In this document: positions 1-5,742 of the stretch, piece by piece
How the letters are laid out: every line of letters begins with the position of its first letter
Position numbering within the stretch: position 1 is the first letter of the stretch
Assembly (NCBI GenBank): GCA_020433785.1
Contig: JAGRCC010000621.1
Span: 1 to 6,717 of the forward strand
Reading direction: 5' to 3'
Length of the DNA: 6,717 bases
From: Anaerolineae bacterium
GTDB taxonomy: Bacteria; Chloroflexota; Anaerolineae; 4572-78; J111
Made by a program: the position numbers and the translations under genes
The notes under the pieces: model-generated
The model's input: the letters and a program-made list of their open reading frames with translations, nothing else
What the model was told of the DNA's origin: nothing
The model's database searches: none

Positions 1-1335
1 GGCGCTTACTGGCGCGGCGACGAGCACAACCCCATGCTTCAACGCATCTACGGCACGGCTTGGCGCAACAAAAAAGAGCTAAAGCAGTATCTCGATATGC
101 TGGAAGAGGCCAAAAAGCGCGATCACCGCAAGCTGGGCAAGGAGCTCGACATCTTCACCTTTGACGACGAAGTCGGTCCCGGCCTACCGTTGTGGCTGCC
201 GCGTGGCGCGATTCTGATTGAGGAGTTGGAAAAGCTGGCCAAAGAGATGGAGGAAAAAGCCGGTTACCAACGCGTCCGCACGCCTCATTTGACCAAAGAG
301 GATCTCTTCCTGCGCAGCGGCCACCTGCCCTATTACGAAGAAAGCATGTACCCGCCCATGGAAATGGAAGGCGTGCGCTACTTCATCAAGCCGATGAACT
401 GCCCCTTCCACCATAAAATCTTCGGCAGCCGGCCCCGCAGCTATCGCGATCTGCCTATTCGTTTGGCCGAGTACGGCACCTGTTATCGCTATGAGAAAAG
501 TGGTGAGCTGTTTGGCCTAATGCGAGTCCGCTCCATGCAGATGAACGATGCTCACATCTATTGCTCCGAAGAACAGTTTGAGCAGGAATTTATGGGCGTT
601 ATTGCCATGTACATCGACTACTTCCGCATCTTTGGCATAGAGAAGTATGTCATGCGGCTCAGCACCCACTCCAAAAAGGATTTGGGCAAGAAGTATGTTG
701 ACAACGAACGGCTTTGGCTCAAAACCGAAGATATGGTCCGCCGGGCGATGGACAACGGCAACGTGCCGTATGTGGAAGTAGCCGGGGAAGCTGCTTTCTA
801 CGGCCCCAAAATCGATGTCGAGATTTGGAGCGCCATCGGCCGCGAGTTTACGCTGGCCACCAACCAGGTCGATTTCGCCGTGCCGGCCCGCTTCGACCTG
901 ACTTTCGTCAGCCCCGACGGCGAGGACGAAACGCCGCTGTGCATTCACCGCGCCCCGCTCAGCACCCACGAGCGCATGGTCGGCTTCCTGATCGAGCATT
1001 ACGCCGGTAAATTCCCGGTCTGGTTATCGCCCGAACAAGTCCGCATCATCCCCATTACCGAGGCCCACCACGACTACGCCGCACAACTGCAACAACGGCT
1101 GCGGGCCGAGGGCATTCGCGCTGAGGCCGATCTGGGAACCGACCGGATGAACAACAAAATCCGGCAGGCCCAATTGATGCAAGTGCCCTATATGCCGGTC
1201 ATCGGCGACCAGGAGATGGCCGAAGGGACCATCGCTCTGCGCAGGCGCGACAACACGCGCCAAAACGGGCTGCCGGTGGATGAGTTCATCGCGGCGGTTA
1301 AGGAGAAAATCGCCACGCGGTCGAGTGAGTTGTAA
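1..1335 (+). CDS. thrS: Threonyl-tRNA synthetase, C-terminal 444 residues (5' partial)
   Basis: Class II aminoacyl-tRNA synthetase that charges tRNA-Thr with threonine in the cytoplasm. The frame is open from base 1, and the first codons read GAYWRGDEHNPMLQRIYGTA, the conserved entry to the catalytic core. The ATG at 34 is therefore internal, and the TGS and editing domains lie outside the window. Visible parts, numbered from base 1: catalytic core about 1-340, with motif 2 around 155-177 (RLAEYGTCYRYEKSGELFGL, then MRVR); the three zinc ligands of the family as Cys134 (MNCPFHH), His185 (NDAHIYC) and His316 (CIHRAP); anticodon-binding domain about 342-438 (VRIIPIT...LGTDRMNNKIRQAQ). The end is complete with a TAA stop. 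Odd point: the usual FTQDDAH segment reads MQMNDAH, changing the position equivalent to E. coli Gln381. It converges on the next gene. Identification is very secure. Confidence 0.97.
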   Translation, partial: GAYWRGDEHNPMLQRIYGTAWRNKKELKQYLDMLEEAKKRDHRKLGKELDIFTFDDEVGPGLPLWLPRGAILIEELEKLAKEMEEKAGYQRVRTPHLTKEDLFLRSGHLPYYEESMYPPMEMEGVRYFIKPMNCPFHHKIFGSRPRSYRDLPIRLAEYGTCYRYEKSGELFGLMRVRSMQMNDAHIYCSEEQFEQEFMGVIAMYIDYFRIFGIEKYVMRLSTHSKKDLGKKYVDNERLWLKTEDMVRRAMDNGNVPYVEVAGEAAFYGPKIDVEIWSAIGREFTLATNQVDFAVPARFDLTFVSPDGEDETPLCIHRAPLSTHERMVGFLIEHYAGKFPVWLSPEQVRIIPITEAHHDYAAQLQQRLRAEGIRAEADLGTDRMNNKIRQAQLMQVPYMPVIGDQEMAEGTIALRRRDNTRQNGLPVDEFIAAVKEKIATRSSEL

Positions 1336-1432
1336 GTTATGGAGTTAACGAGTTTATAGAGTTTGGGAGTTTATGGAGTTTGTACCGTATGAACTCTTTA
1401 ACTCCACAAACTCTATAAACGCTTCATCATTC
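1336..1432. repeat. Palindromic GAGTT repeat in the convergent intergenic gap
   Basis: The gap between the two convergent stop codons is filled by a degenerate repeat. GAGTT begins at 1342, 1350, 1359, 1367 and 1376 (steps of 8, 9, 8, 9). The complementary AACTC begins at 1392, 1400 and 1409 (steps 8, 9). The arms form a long hairpin: 14 perfect pairs between 1352-1365 and 1407-1420, then 1366-1371 with 1400-1405, then 1376-1380 with 1392-1396, leaving a loop around 1381-1391. No T-run follows on either strand, so it is not a classical Rho-independent terminator. It may still separate the two convergent transcripts, or it may be a copy of a dispersed repeat. Confidence 0.75.
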
Positions 1433-4400
1433 TCACGGCACTACCTCAATCACCGTTTGAGTTGTATCGGTCAGCGTGTTCTGGCTGCTAATCGTCAAGA
1501 TGGTGGTATATGTGCCGACAGCCGTGTAGGTGTGGGTTGCGACCACACCACTGCTCAACATGCCGTCACCCCAATTCCAACTGTAGCTAACAATCGGAAT
1601 AATCGACTGCGAGGCGCTAGCATTGAGCGTAATCACTTGCCCCACTTTGACCGTACTCGGTCCGGTGATTACCGCCAGAGGCGGTGGTTGGGTGGCCGGC
1701 GGCGACTCGATCTGAATTGAGGATTGCGCGGTATCGGTCAGGGCGTCTTGGTTGGTAATCGTCAGGCTAATCGGGTAGACGCCGGGCGCGGTGTAAACGT
1801 GGGTAACGTTCACCGTGTTAGCCTGCGCGCCGTCACCCAGCTGCCACGCATACTGCGTAATTGGGCTGGCCGATTGCGACGCCCCAGCAGATAGAGCGAC
1901 AGACTGGCCTACCTGAGCTGAAGACGGCCCGCTGATAATCGCCAGCGGCGCCGACGGGACATCGGTGGCGGTGGCGGTCGGTGTAAGCGTTGGGGTGCTG
2001 GTCACGGTGGGGGTGTTGGTGGGGGTTTGGGTGACCGTTGGCGTTAAGGTGGCGGTCGGTGTAAGGGTACTTGTCGCCGTCGGCGTCAGCGTTCCGGTGG
2101 CGGTTGGCGTTGGCGAGTTGGTTCCAGTGGCCGTTGGCGTTACGGTCGTCAGTGTCGGCGTCAGAGTCGGGGCCGGCACTAAAGTGGTTGTAGGCGCTGT
2201 CGTGGGCGATTTGGTGGCCGTCGGACTCCCGGCTTCGATATTGATCAGCCGGCTGGTGCTGTTGCTAAAACCGTTTGCATCGATGACCGTTAGCCGGACG
2301 TTATAAAAGGCCGACGAGTCGAACGTGTGTGAGACAGCCGAGCCGCTGGCCACGCCGCCGTCGCCAAACTCCCAATCGTAGCTAACAATCTGGGCCGAGG
2401 CGGTCGAGCCGCTGCCGTCGAAATTGACCGGCTGGCCGACTTTAGCCGTATCCGGCGCGTTGATGACGGCCACCGGCGCCGGCTGCTCGTCGATGCGGAC
2501 GGTGACGTTGGTGCTGCCTCGCAGCCCTTTGTCATCAACCAACGTCAAATTGACATTATAGAGACCGGCTGCCCGGTAAATGTGCTGAACATTAACGCCG
2601 GTCGAGCCGGTGCCATCGCCAAAGGTCCAGTTGTAGTTGACAATTGAGTTAGCGGACTGGGAACGGCTGGCGTCAAAACTAACCGTTTGACCCACCTGAG
2701 CTGCCGCCGGACCAACAATGACCGGGATGGGCGGCGTTTCGGGCTGCGGTTCTTCATTGATTTCAATGTCTACGCTGGTCCGATCGCGCAGCCCCGCGCT
2801 GTCACGAACAGTTAGCCTGACCCGGTAGGTGCCGGGCGACGTATAGGTGTGATTGACCTGCTTGTCGTTCGCTTCTTTGCCGTCGCCAAACTCCCACTCG
2901 TAATCGACAATGGGGTAATCGCCCCGGCGCGACCGCCCGCCATCAAACTTAACCGGCTGGCCGACCACCGCTTCGGAGGGGCTGCTGATAACGGCGATAG
3001 GCGGATTGTTGGTGACATCATCCTGGCGCTGCCAGCCCAGTTCGATGCGGGCTAGGCCGGTGCGCTCGTAATATTCAACCTTCAGGTCGCGCACGCCGCC
3101 GGCGATGTTGGTTTCGAACTCCAGATTGCCGGTATCGCCGTCCTGCCAGTGATCATAAACCAGGTTGTTATCAACCCAAACCCGCACCCCGTCATCAGAG
3201 CGAAGGCGGAAAATGTAGTCACCACCCTCAAAGCTTTGGCGGCGGGTCCAGCGCGCCGAGAAGTTGTCGGCCTGCACAGCCGACCCGGGCGAGCCATTAC
3301 CCCAATCGTGATTGATGCTCGACTCGTTGCGCACCAAAACGGGCGAACCGGCCAAATCGACATTGTTAAAATATTCGGCTTTCCAATCCGGGAAGGTGTC
3401 GATGCGTTCCCAGCCCAGAACGGCCAGTGCCCCACTTGTGGCATCGAAATATTCCATTTTGATACTGTGCGCGCCGCCGGTCAGATAGATGTCGGCGCTG
3501 TGGGTCGCGGGCGCAGTTTCGCGCCATTCATCAATTAACAAGTTACCGTCTACCCACAACCGAGTACCGTCGTCAGTTCGGGTGTAGAAGCGATAAGCCC
3601 CGGCGGAAAAATCGAGCGTGCGGGTCCAGCGGGCTGAAAAGTTATCGGCCGGCACCTCGGGCGCGGGCGAACCTTGGCCCCAATCAAAACTCACCGCGAC
3701 ATCGTTACGGACCAAGACCGGGCTACCGCTCAGATTACGGTTGTTGTAATATTCGCCGCGCCAATCGGTGATGACGATACCCGGTACGGGCGTGGCTGTT
3801 GGCGACGGGGCGGGCGTGACGGTCGGTCGAGCCGGCGAGGCCACGATCGGCACATTCTCGATGTTTTCAGCCGTGGAAAATTGAGCCGCGACCCAGCCGA
3901 AATCGCTGGCGGCGCTCTCGTATCGGATTTGCCACCAGGTGCCATCGGCGGTACGGCCGGTAATTTCGGCGGTTTGGCCGTACAGCAGCACCCCCAATAT
4001 ATCGTACTCAACGCCCGGCCCTTCACGCACGTTCAGGTCGGTGTTAACGGTTAACCGGGCGATATCCGGCGGCGGTGGAGTTGAAGTGGGTTCGGGTTCC
4101 GGAGGCTCAATCTCTTCCGGGACGGCAGGCGTCAGCGAGGGGATATCGGCCGGACTGCTAATGGTCAGCAGCGCCTGGGCTGAAACTTGTTCATCATCGG
4201 TTTGAGCCAGAACCGGCACCGGGCTTTCGCTCAGCCAACGCGGGTCGGAGGGCACGATGATGTCCACGCTAAAGCGGCCGTCGGGATTAACGATGGTGCT
4301 GTTAACGGCATAGCGAGGCGGCGACAGCGGCACAAAATAGATCACGATCCGGCTGCCGACCGGCCAGCCGTCGCCCTGCACGGTGACCGTGCTGCCGGCC

Positions 4401-4621
4401 GAACCAACATTCGGCGATAGACTCACCGCTGGCTGGCTTGCTTCATCTGTCGGCAAGTCGCTAATTTCGGACGCGGGGCGGTCGCTCAGAAAGATACTGC
4501 CCAAAACAGCAAAGAGGACGATCGCCCCCACCAATAACGCTACAAAAATACCCAACAGGGTCAGCTCAAATTTGGACCAATTTTCCAATATGGATTGAAA
4601 TGGATTATTACGATTACTCAC
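1433..4621 (-). CDS. Membrane-anchored surface protein: SH3b, two PA14 and five PKD domains
   Basis: A 1062-residue protein probably displayed outside the cell and binding wall or extracellular glycans; the exact ligand is unknown. Order seen: short N-terminus with Arg4 and Lys17; one membrane segment about 19-45 with no clear signal-peptidase site, so probably a signal anchor with the rest outside; Ig/IPT-like beta domain about 64-154; Pro/Glu-rich linker 160-186; SH3b domain about 188-250 ([15 protein letters not shown]...GWVAAQF); PA14 domains about 286-406 and 411-531, each with DDG-x-R-x-WVD; PKD domains about 540-622, 630-712, 716-797, 891-972 and 980-1062, each with a W-x-x-GDG core (WEFGDG, WTFGDG, WEFGDG, WQLGDG, WNWGDG). 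A Thr/Pro linker at 798-888 splits the PKD array 3+2. There is no sortase motif; the chain ends right after PKD5. The start codon is GTG, supported by GAGGAG 8 bases upstream. No enzyme domain is visible. Adhesin, stalk or polysaccharide-binding roles are inference. Confidence 0.93.
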   Translation of the reverse strand: MSNRNNPFQSILENWSKFELTLLGIFVALLVGAIVLFAVLGSIFLSDRPASEISDLPTDEASQPAVSLSPNVGSAGSTVTVQGDGWPVGSRIVIYFVPLSPPRYAVNSTIVNPDGRFSVDIIVPSDPRWLSESPVPVLAQTDDEQVSAQALLTISSPADIPSLTPAVPEEIEPPEPEPTSTPPPPDIARLTVNTDLNVREGPGVEYDILGVLLYGQTAEITGRTADGTWWQIRYESAASDFGWVAAQFSTAENIENVPIVASPARPTVTPAPSPTATPVPGIVITDWRGEYYNNRNLSGSPVLVRNDVAVSFDWGQGSPAPEVPADNFSARWTRTLDFSAGAYRFYTRTDDGTRLWVDGNLLIDEWRETAPATHSADIYLTGGAHSIKMEYFDATSGALAVLGWERIDTFPDWKAEYFNNVDLAGSPVLVRNESSINHDWGNGSPGSAVQADNFSARWTRRQSFEGGDYIFRLRSDDGVRVWVDNNLVYDHWQDGDTGNLEFETNIAGGVRDLKVEYYERTGLARIELGWQRQDDVTNNPPIAVISSPSEAVVGQPVKFDGGRSRRGDYPIVDYEWEFGDGKEANDKQVNHTYTSPGTYRVRLTVRDSAGLRDRTSVDIEINEEPQPETPPIPVIVGPAAAQVGQTVSFDASRSQSANSIVNYNWTFGDGTGSTGVNVQHIYRAAGLYNVNLTLVDDKGLRGSTNVTVRIDEQPAPVAVINAPDTAKVGQPVNFDGSGSTASAQIVSYDWEFGDGGVASGSAVSHTFDSSAFYNVRLTVIDANGFSNSTSRLINIEAGSPTATKSPTTAPTTTLVPAPTLTPTLTTVTPTATGTNSPTPTATGTLTPTATSTLTPTATLTPTVTQTPTNTPTVTSTPTLTPTATATDVPSAPLAIISGPSSAQVGQSVALSAGASQSASPITQYAWQLGDGAQANTVNVTHVYTAPGVYPISLTITNQDALTDTAQSSIQIESPPATQPPPLAVITGPSTVKVGQVITLNASASQSIIPIVSYSWNWGDGMLSSGVVATHTYTAVGTYTTILTISSQNTLTDTTQTVIEVVP
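1958..2230 (-). repeat. Low-complexity Thr/Pro-rich linker coding repeat
   Basis: This part of the surface-protein gene encodes residues about 798-888, almost entirely Thr, Pro, Ala, Ser and Val in units like TPTAT and TPTVT. The DNA is a degenerate short tandem repeat, G/T-rich on the plus strand. One 18-base unit (GGTGGCGGTCGGTGTAAG) occurs exactly at 1970-1987 and again at 2048-2065, 78 bases apart. Such linkers act as extended, often O-glycosylated spacers in secreted proteins (family knowledge). The repeat structure makes length variation by slippage likely (inference). Confidence 0.85.
3029..3391 (-). repeat. Second PA14 unit, intragenic duplicate of 3404-3766
   Basis: Residues 411-531 repeat residues 286-406. 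Both copies share the block [17 protein letters not shown] near the start, DWG-x-GSP after it, [10 protein letters not shown] in the middle, and DDG-x-R-x-WVD. They end in Y..............LGW(E/Q)R. The near identity of the first half points to an in-gene tandem duplication rather than two independently acquired domains. The join between copies is only about 4 residues. Confidence 0.8.
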
Positions 4622-4629
4622 AAAGACTT

Positions 4630-4635
4630 CTCCTC
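4630..4635 (-). promoter_or_regulatory. Shine-Dalgarno site for the surface-protein gene
   Basis: On the minus strand the sequence is GAGGAG, followed by 8 bases and then GTG at 4621-4619. The strong match and good spacing fix the GTG as the start, and the membrane anchor then follows at the expected distance from the N-terminus. Confidence 0.8.
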
Positions 4636-4765
4636 ACAGCTTTGGGCTTGTCCAAGAATCATTTAGCTATAGGTGGCAGCGTGGCGATAAGGAGTTAGAT
4701 AAAGCCAACCCCCATGCTCCCCATCACTTTCTCTCGCCACTTACAGACAACAAACGCCCACATAG

Positions 4766-4783
4766 TTAATGTGACGTCATTAA
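4766..4783. promoter_or_regulatory. Inverted repeat TTAATG-N6-CATTAA, possible operator
   Basis: Six-base arms at 4766-4771 and 4778-4783 flank TGACGT. The overlapping octamer TGACGTCA (4772-4779) is itself a perfect palindrome. The site lies just downstream of the candidate -10 at 4814-4819 in the direction of the surface-protein gene, a usual place for repressor binding. No regulator is identified, so the role is inference. Confidence 0.3.
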
Positions 4784-4813
4784 TGGGGCAAAAGTTCCAG
4801 ATAGCCTCATGCA

Positions 4814-4819
4814 ATTATA
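4814..4819 (-). promoter_or_regulatory. Candidate -10 element (TATAAT) for the surface-protein gene
   Basis: A perfect TATAAT reads toward the surface-protein gene in an AT-rich patch. The hexamer 17 bases upstream (TACAAG at 4837-4842) is a poor -35 match. If used, transcription would start near 4807 and leave an untranslated leader of about 185 bases containing the inverted repeat at 4766-4783. Confidence 0.35.
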
Positions 4820-4834
4820 CGCTAAAATGGTTAG

Positions 4835-5011
4835 AACTTGTACTTAATTAAGACAGAAGGAGAAGAGAAGCTCGGCATCGCTTTAGAAATGAAAATGTAC
4901 TGGAGCGACAAAGCAAGCTTTGTCATTCATGGTCAGGTCAAAGCAAACTTTAAGGCTCCAAACAGCGATTTTCGGAGACGTTATGGCAAAAAAAATGCCG
5001 ATCATCGTTGA
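4835..5011 (+). pseudogene. Possible decayed transposase fragment (IS630/Tc1-mariner type)
   Basis: This plus-strand frame is open from a stop at 4832-4834 to a TGA at 5009-5011; the first ATG, at 4889, gives 40 residues. It contains WSDKASFVIHGQV. This resembles the segment around the second catalytic Asp of IS630/Tc1-mariner DDE transposases, typically W/F-S-D-E-A-S/T-F with a G-x-V/I shortly after, except that Lys replaces the Glu. After this the match fades. No full transposase, terminal inverted repeats or target duplication is visible, and the frame runs into the terminator at 4988-5017. It could be a chance match; the resemblance is from memory only. Confidence 0.2.
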
Positions 5012-5017
5012 TCGGCA
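4988..5017 (-). terminator. Rho-independent terminator of the MGS-like gene
   Basis: On the minus strand a perfect 9-base-pair stem (TGCCGATCA with TGATCGGCA, arms 5009-5017 and 4996-5004) closes a 4-base loop and runs straight into eight T residues (4988-4995). It begins about 49 bases after the TAA of the MGS-like gene, so it ends that transcript and isolates the surface-protein gene, which needs its own promoter. Confidence 0.92.
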
Positions 5018-5065
5018 CGCTTAAAAGTTCAAATGAACCCGGATCACAATATTAAATTCTCCTCA

Positions 5066-5455
5066 TTATTCAGTTAAAGCCAGACAAGACGGAAACATGT
5101 GATCGGCGGCGCGCCGGTTACCTGCAATAGGAACATTTCTAAATGTGGCGTTATCCAACAACGCTTTAATATCCGGATCAATAACCGGCATTTCAGTGGG
5201 GTCAACAAAAACCACCAGGAAATCAACATCGTTTTCCGACGGAATTAGCCCGACCAGACGATTGTTTTCTTTATATTGATCCGACATCGTATTAATGGTC
5301 AATTGAAGTTCCTGAGTCAACACCTTAAAGGCGGCGGTGGTGGTGTAAACGTCGTATTCGGCCAGAAGATCCCGATTAAACTTGGCCCAGTCCAAAAGTT
5401 CAGACATGCGATGGTCATCTGCAACAAGGGCAATCCTCTTCTTCCTCGGTTCCAT
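5066..5455 (-). CDS. Methylglyoxal synthase-like fold protein lacking catalytic residues
   Basis: Small cytoplasmic protein of 129 residues with the methylglyoxal synthase-like Rossmann fold. MgsA converts dihydroxyacetone phosphate to methylglyoxal; this protein probably does not. Fold signatures seen: RKKRIALVADDH at the N-terminus, LLAEYDVYTT, DVDFLVVFVDP, DPDIKALLDNATFRNVPIAGN. Against MgsA from memory, the phosphate-binding TGTTG motif reads TTAAF, the GPxGGDQQ motif with the catalytic Asp (E. coli Asp71) reads QYKENNRL with Asn at that position, HD at the N-terminus reads DD, and the His of PHDPD is Ile. The chain also stops before the usual C-terminal Arg. I chose the ATG at 5455: AGGA lies 11 bases upstream and the family begins at this point. 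An upstream GTG at 5500 (144 residues) lacks a ribosome site. Likely a pseudo-enzyme or ligand sensor. Confidence 0.8.
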   Translation of the reverse strand: MEPRKKRIALVADDHRMSELLDWAKFNRDLLAEYDVYTTTAAFKVLTQELQLTINTMSDQYKENNRLVGLIPSENDVDFLVVFVDPTEMPVIDPDIKALLDNATFRNVPIAGNRRAADHMFPSCLALTE

Positions 5456-5466
5456 TTCAAACGTTT

Positions 5467-5470
5467 TCCT
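5467..5470 (-). promoter_or_regulatory. Shine-Dalgarno favouring the ATG at 5455
   Basis: The minus strand reads AGGA followed by 11 bases and ATG. The alternative GTG at 5500 is preceded by ACCTTCGTCGAACAAC, with no purine-rich ribosome site. This decides the start in favour of the shorter 129-residue product. Confidence 0.5.
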
Positions 5471-5515
5471 TAGAGTTTGACTAAGTTCAGTTGATCCCAC
5501 GTTGTTCGACGAAGG

Positions 5516-5556
5516 TGGCCAAACCCCCTTTGGCTATAATTTGGCCATCCCTGGCC
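5516..5556. promoter_or_regulatory. Competing GGCC inverted repeats upstream of the MGS-like gene
   Basis: Perfect 8-base arms TGGCCAAA (5516-5523) and TTTGGCCA (5540-5547) are separated by 16 bases. A nested TTTGGC (5529-5534) can pair with the first arm instead, and TGGCC (5552-5556) can pair with GGCCA (5543-5547). In a leftward transcript this gives mutually exclusive hairpins in the leader; in DNA it could be an operator. A weak promoter (TTGCTC, 18 bases, TATAGC at 5538-5533) overlaps the element. No T-run follows, so a simple attenuator is not supported. Confidence 0.4.
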
Positions 5557-5742
5557 GAGCAACCTGTGATCGACTGAAAGGGCACAGACAATATCACCGA
5601 CAGTTACGCTTAGAAAAGCATAAATCTTCCTTTCTTAACCTTTAATTTTACTAAAGGATTGTACAATTTTTGTTGAAAAAACGTGTAAATTCTGTTATAA
5701 ATTGATACCCCCTTCTCAAAATTTCAAAAAATTCACCAATTC
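5557..5742. other. AT-rich spacer between the ATP-grasp and MGS-like genes
   Basis: About 190 bases without a gene, very AT-rich from about 5625 to 5742. It contains a perfect 10-base palindrome ATTGTACAAT (5658-5667). I see no GC-rich hairpin with a T-run after the ATP-grasp stop at 5743, only short weak AT arms, so leftward read-through into the MGS-like gene is possible. No convincing leftward promoter was found. The low GC contrasts with the flanking genes. Confidence 0.5.

Noticed and set aside
517..999. Minus-strand frame of 160 codons inside thrS
   Set aside because: Antisense to the conserved ThrRS core, with no recognisable domain and no upstream signals. It is a by-product of high-GC codon use.
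1352..1420. Bidirectional Rho-independent terminator between the convergent genes
   Set aside because: The hairpin is long, but neither strand has a T-run after the stem, and the stem is AT-rich. It is listed as a repeat instead.
1373..1720. Plus-strand frame of 115 codons starting in the intergenic repeat
   Set aside because: Its start lies in the GAGTT palindrome and the rest is antisense to PKD4/PKD5 of a clearly real gene.
1970..2065. CRISPR-like repeat
   Set aside because: The repeated 18-mer lies within degenerate coding repeats with no regular unique spacers, and encodes the Thr/Pro linker.
1965..2306. Plus-strand frame rich in Val-Gly repeats (113 codons)
   Set aside because: It is the antisense shadow of the Thr/Pro linker of the surface-protein gene; Thr codons read as Val and Gly in reverse. 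It has no ribosome site.
3149..3538. Plus-strand frame of 129 codons across the PA14 region
   Set aside because: Antisense shadow of the tandem PA14 domains, whose residues are well conserved in the minus frame.
5456..5500. Longer MGS-like product starting at GTG 5500 (144 residues)
   Set aside because: There is no Shine-Dalgarno before the GTG, and the extra 15 residues precede the usual family N-terminus. The ATG at 5455 has AGGA upstream.
5673..5701. Plus-strand TTGAAA-17-TATAAA promoter-like pair pointing into the 3' end of the ATP-grasp gene
   Set aside because: Spacing is ideal, but it lies in very AT-rich DNA where such matches arise by chance, and there is no plus-strand gene downstream. 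Antisense RNA is possible but unsupported.
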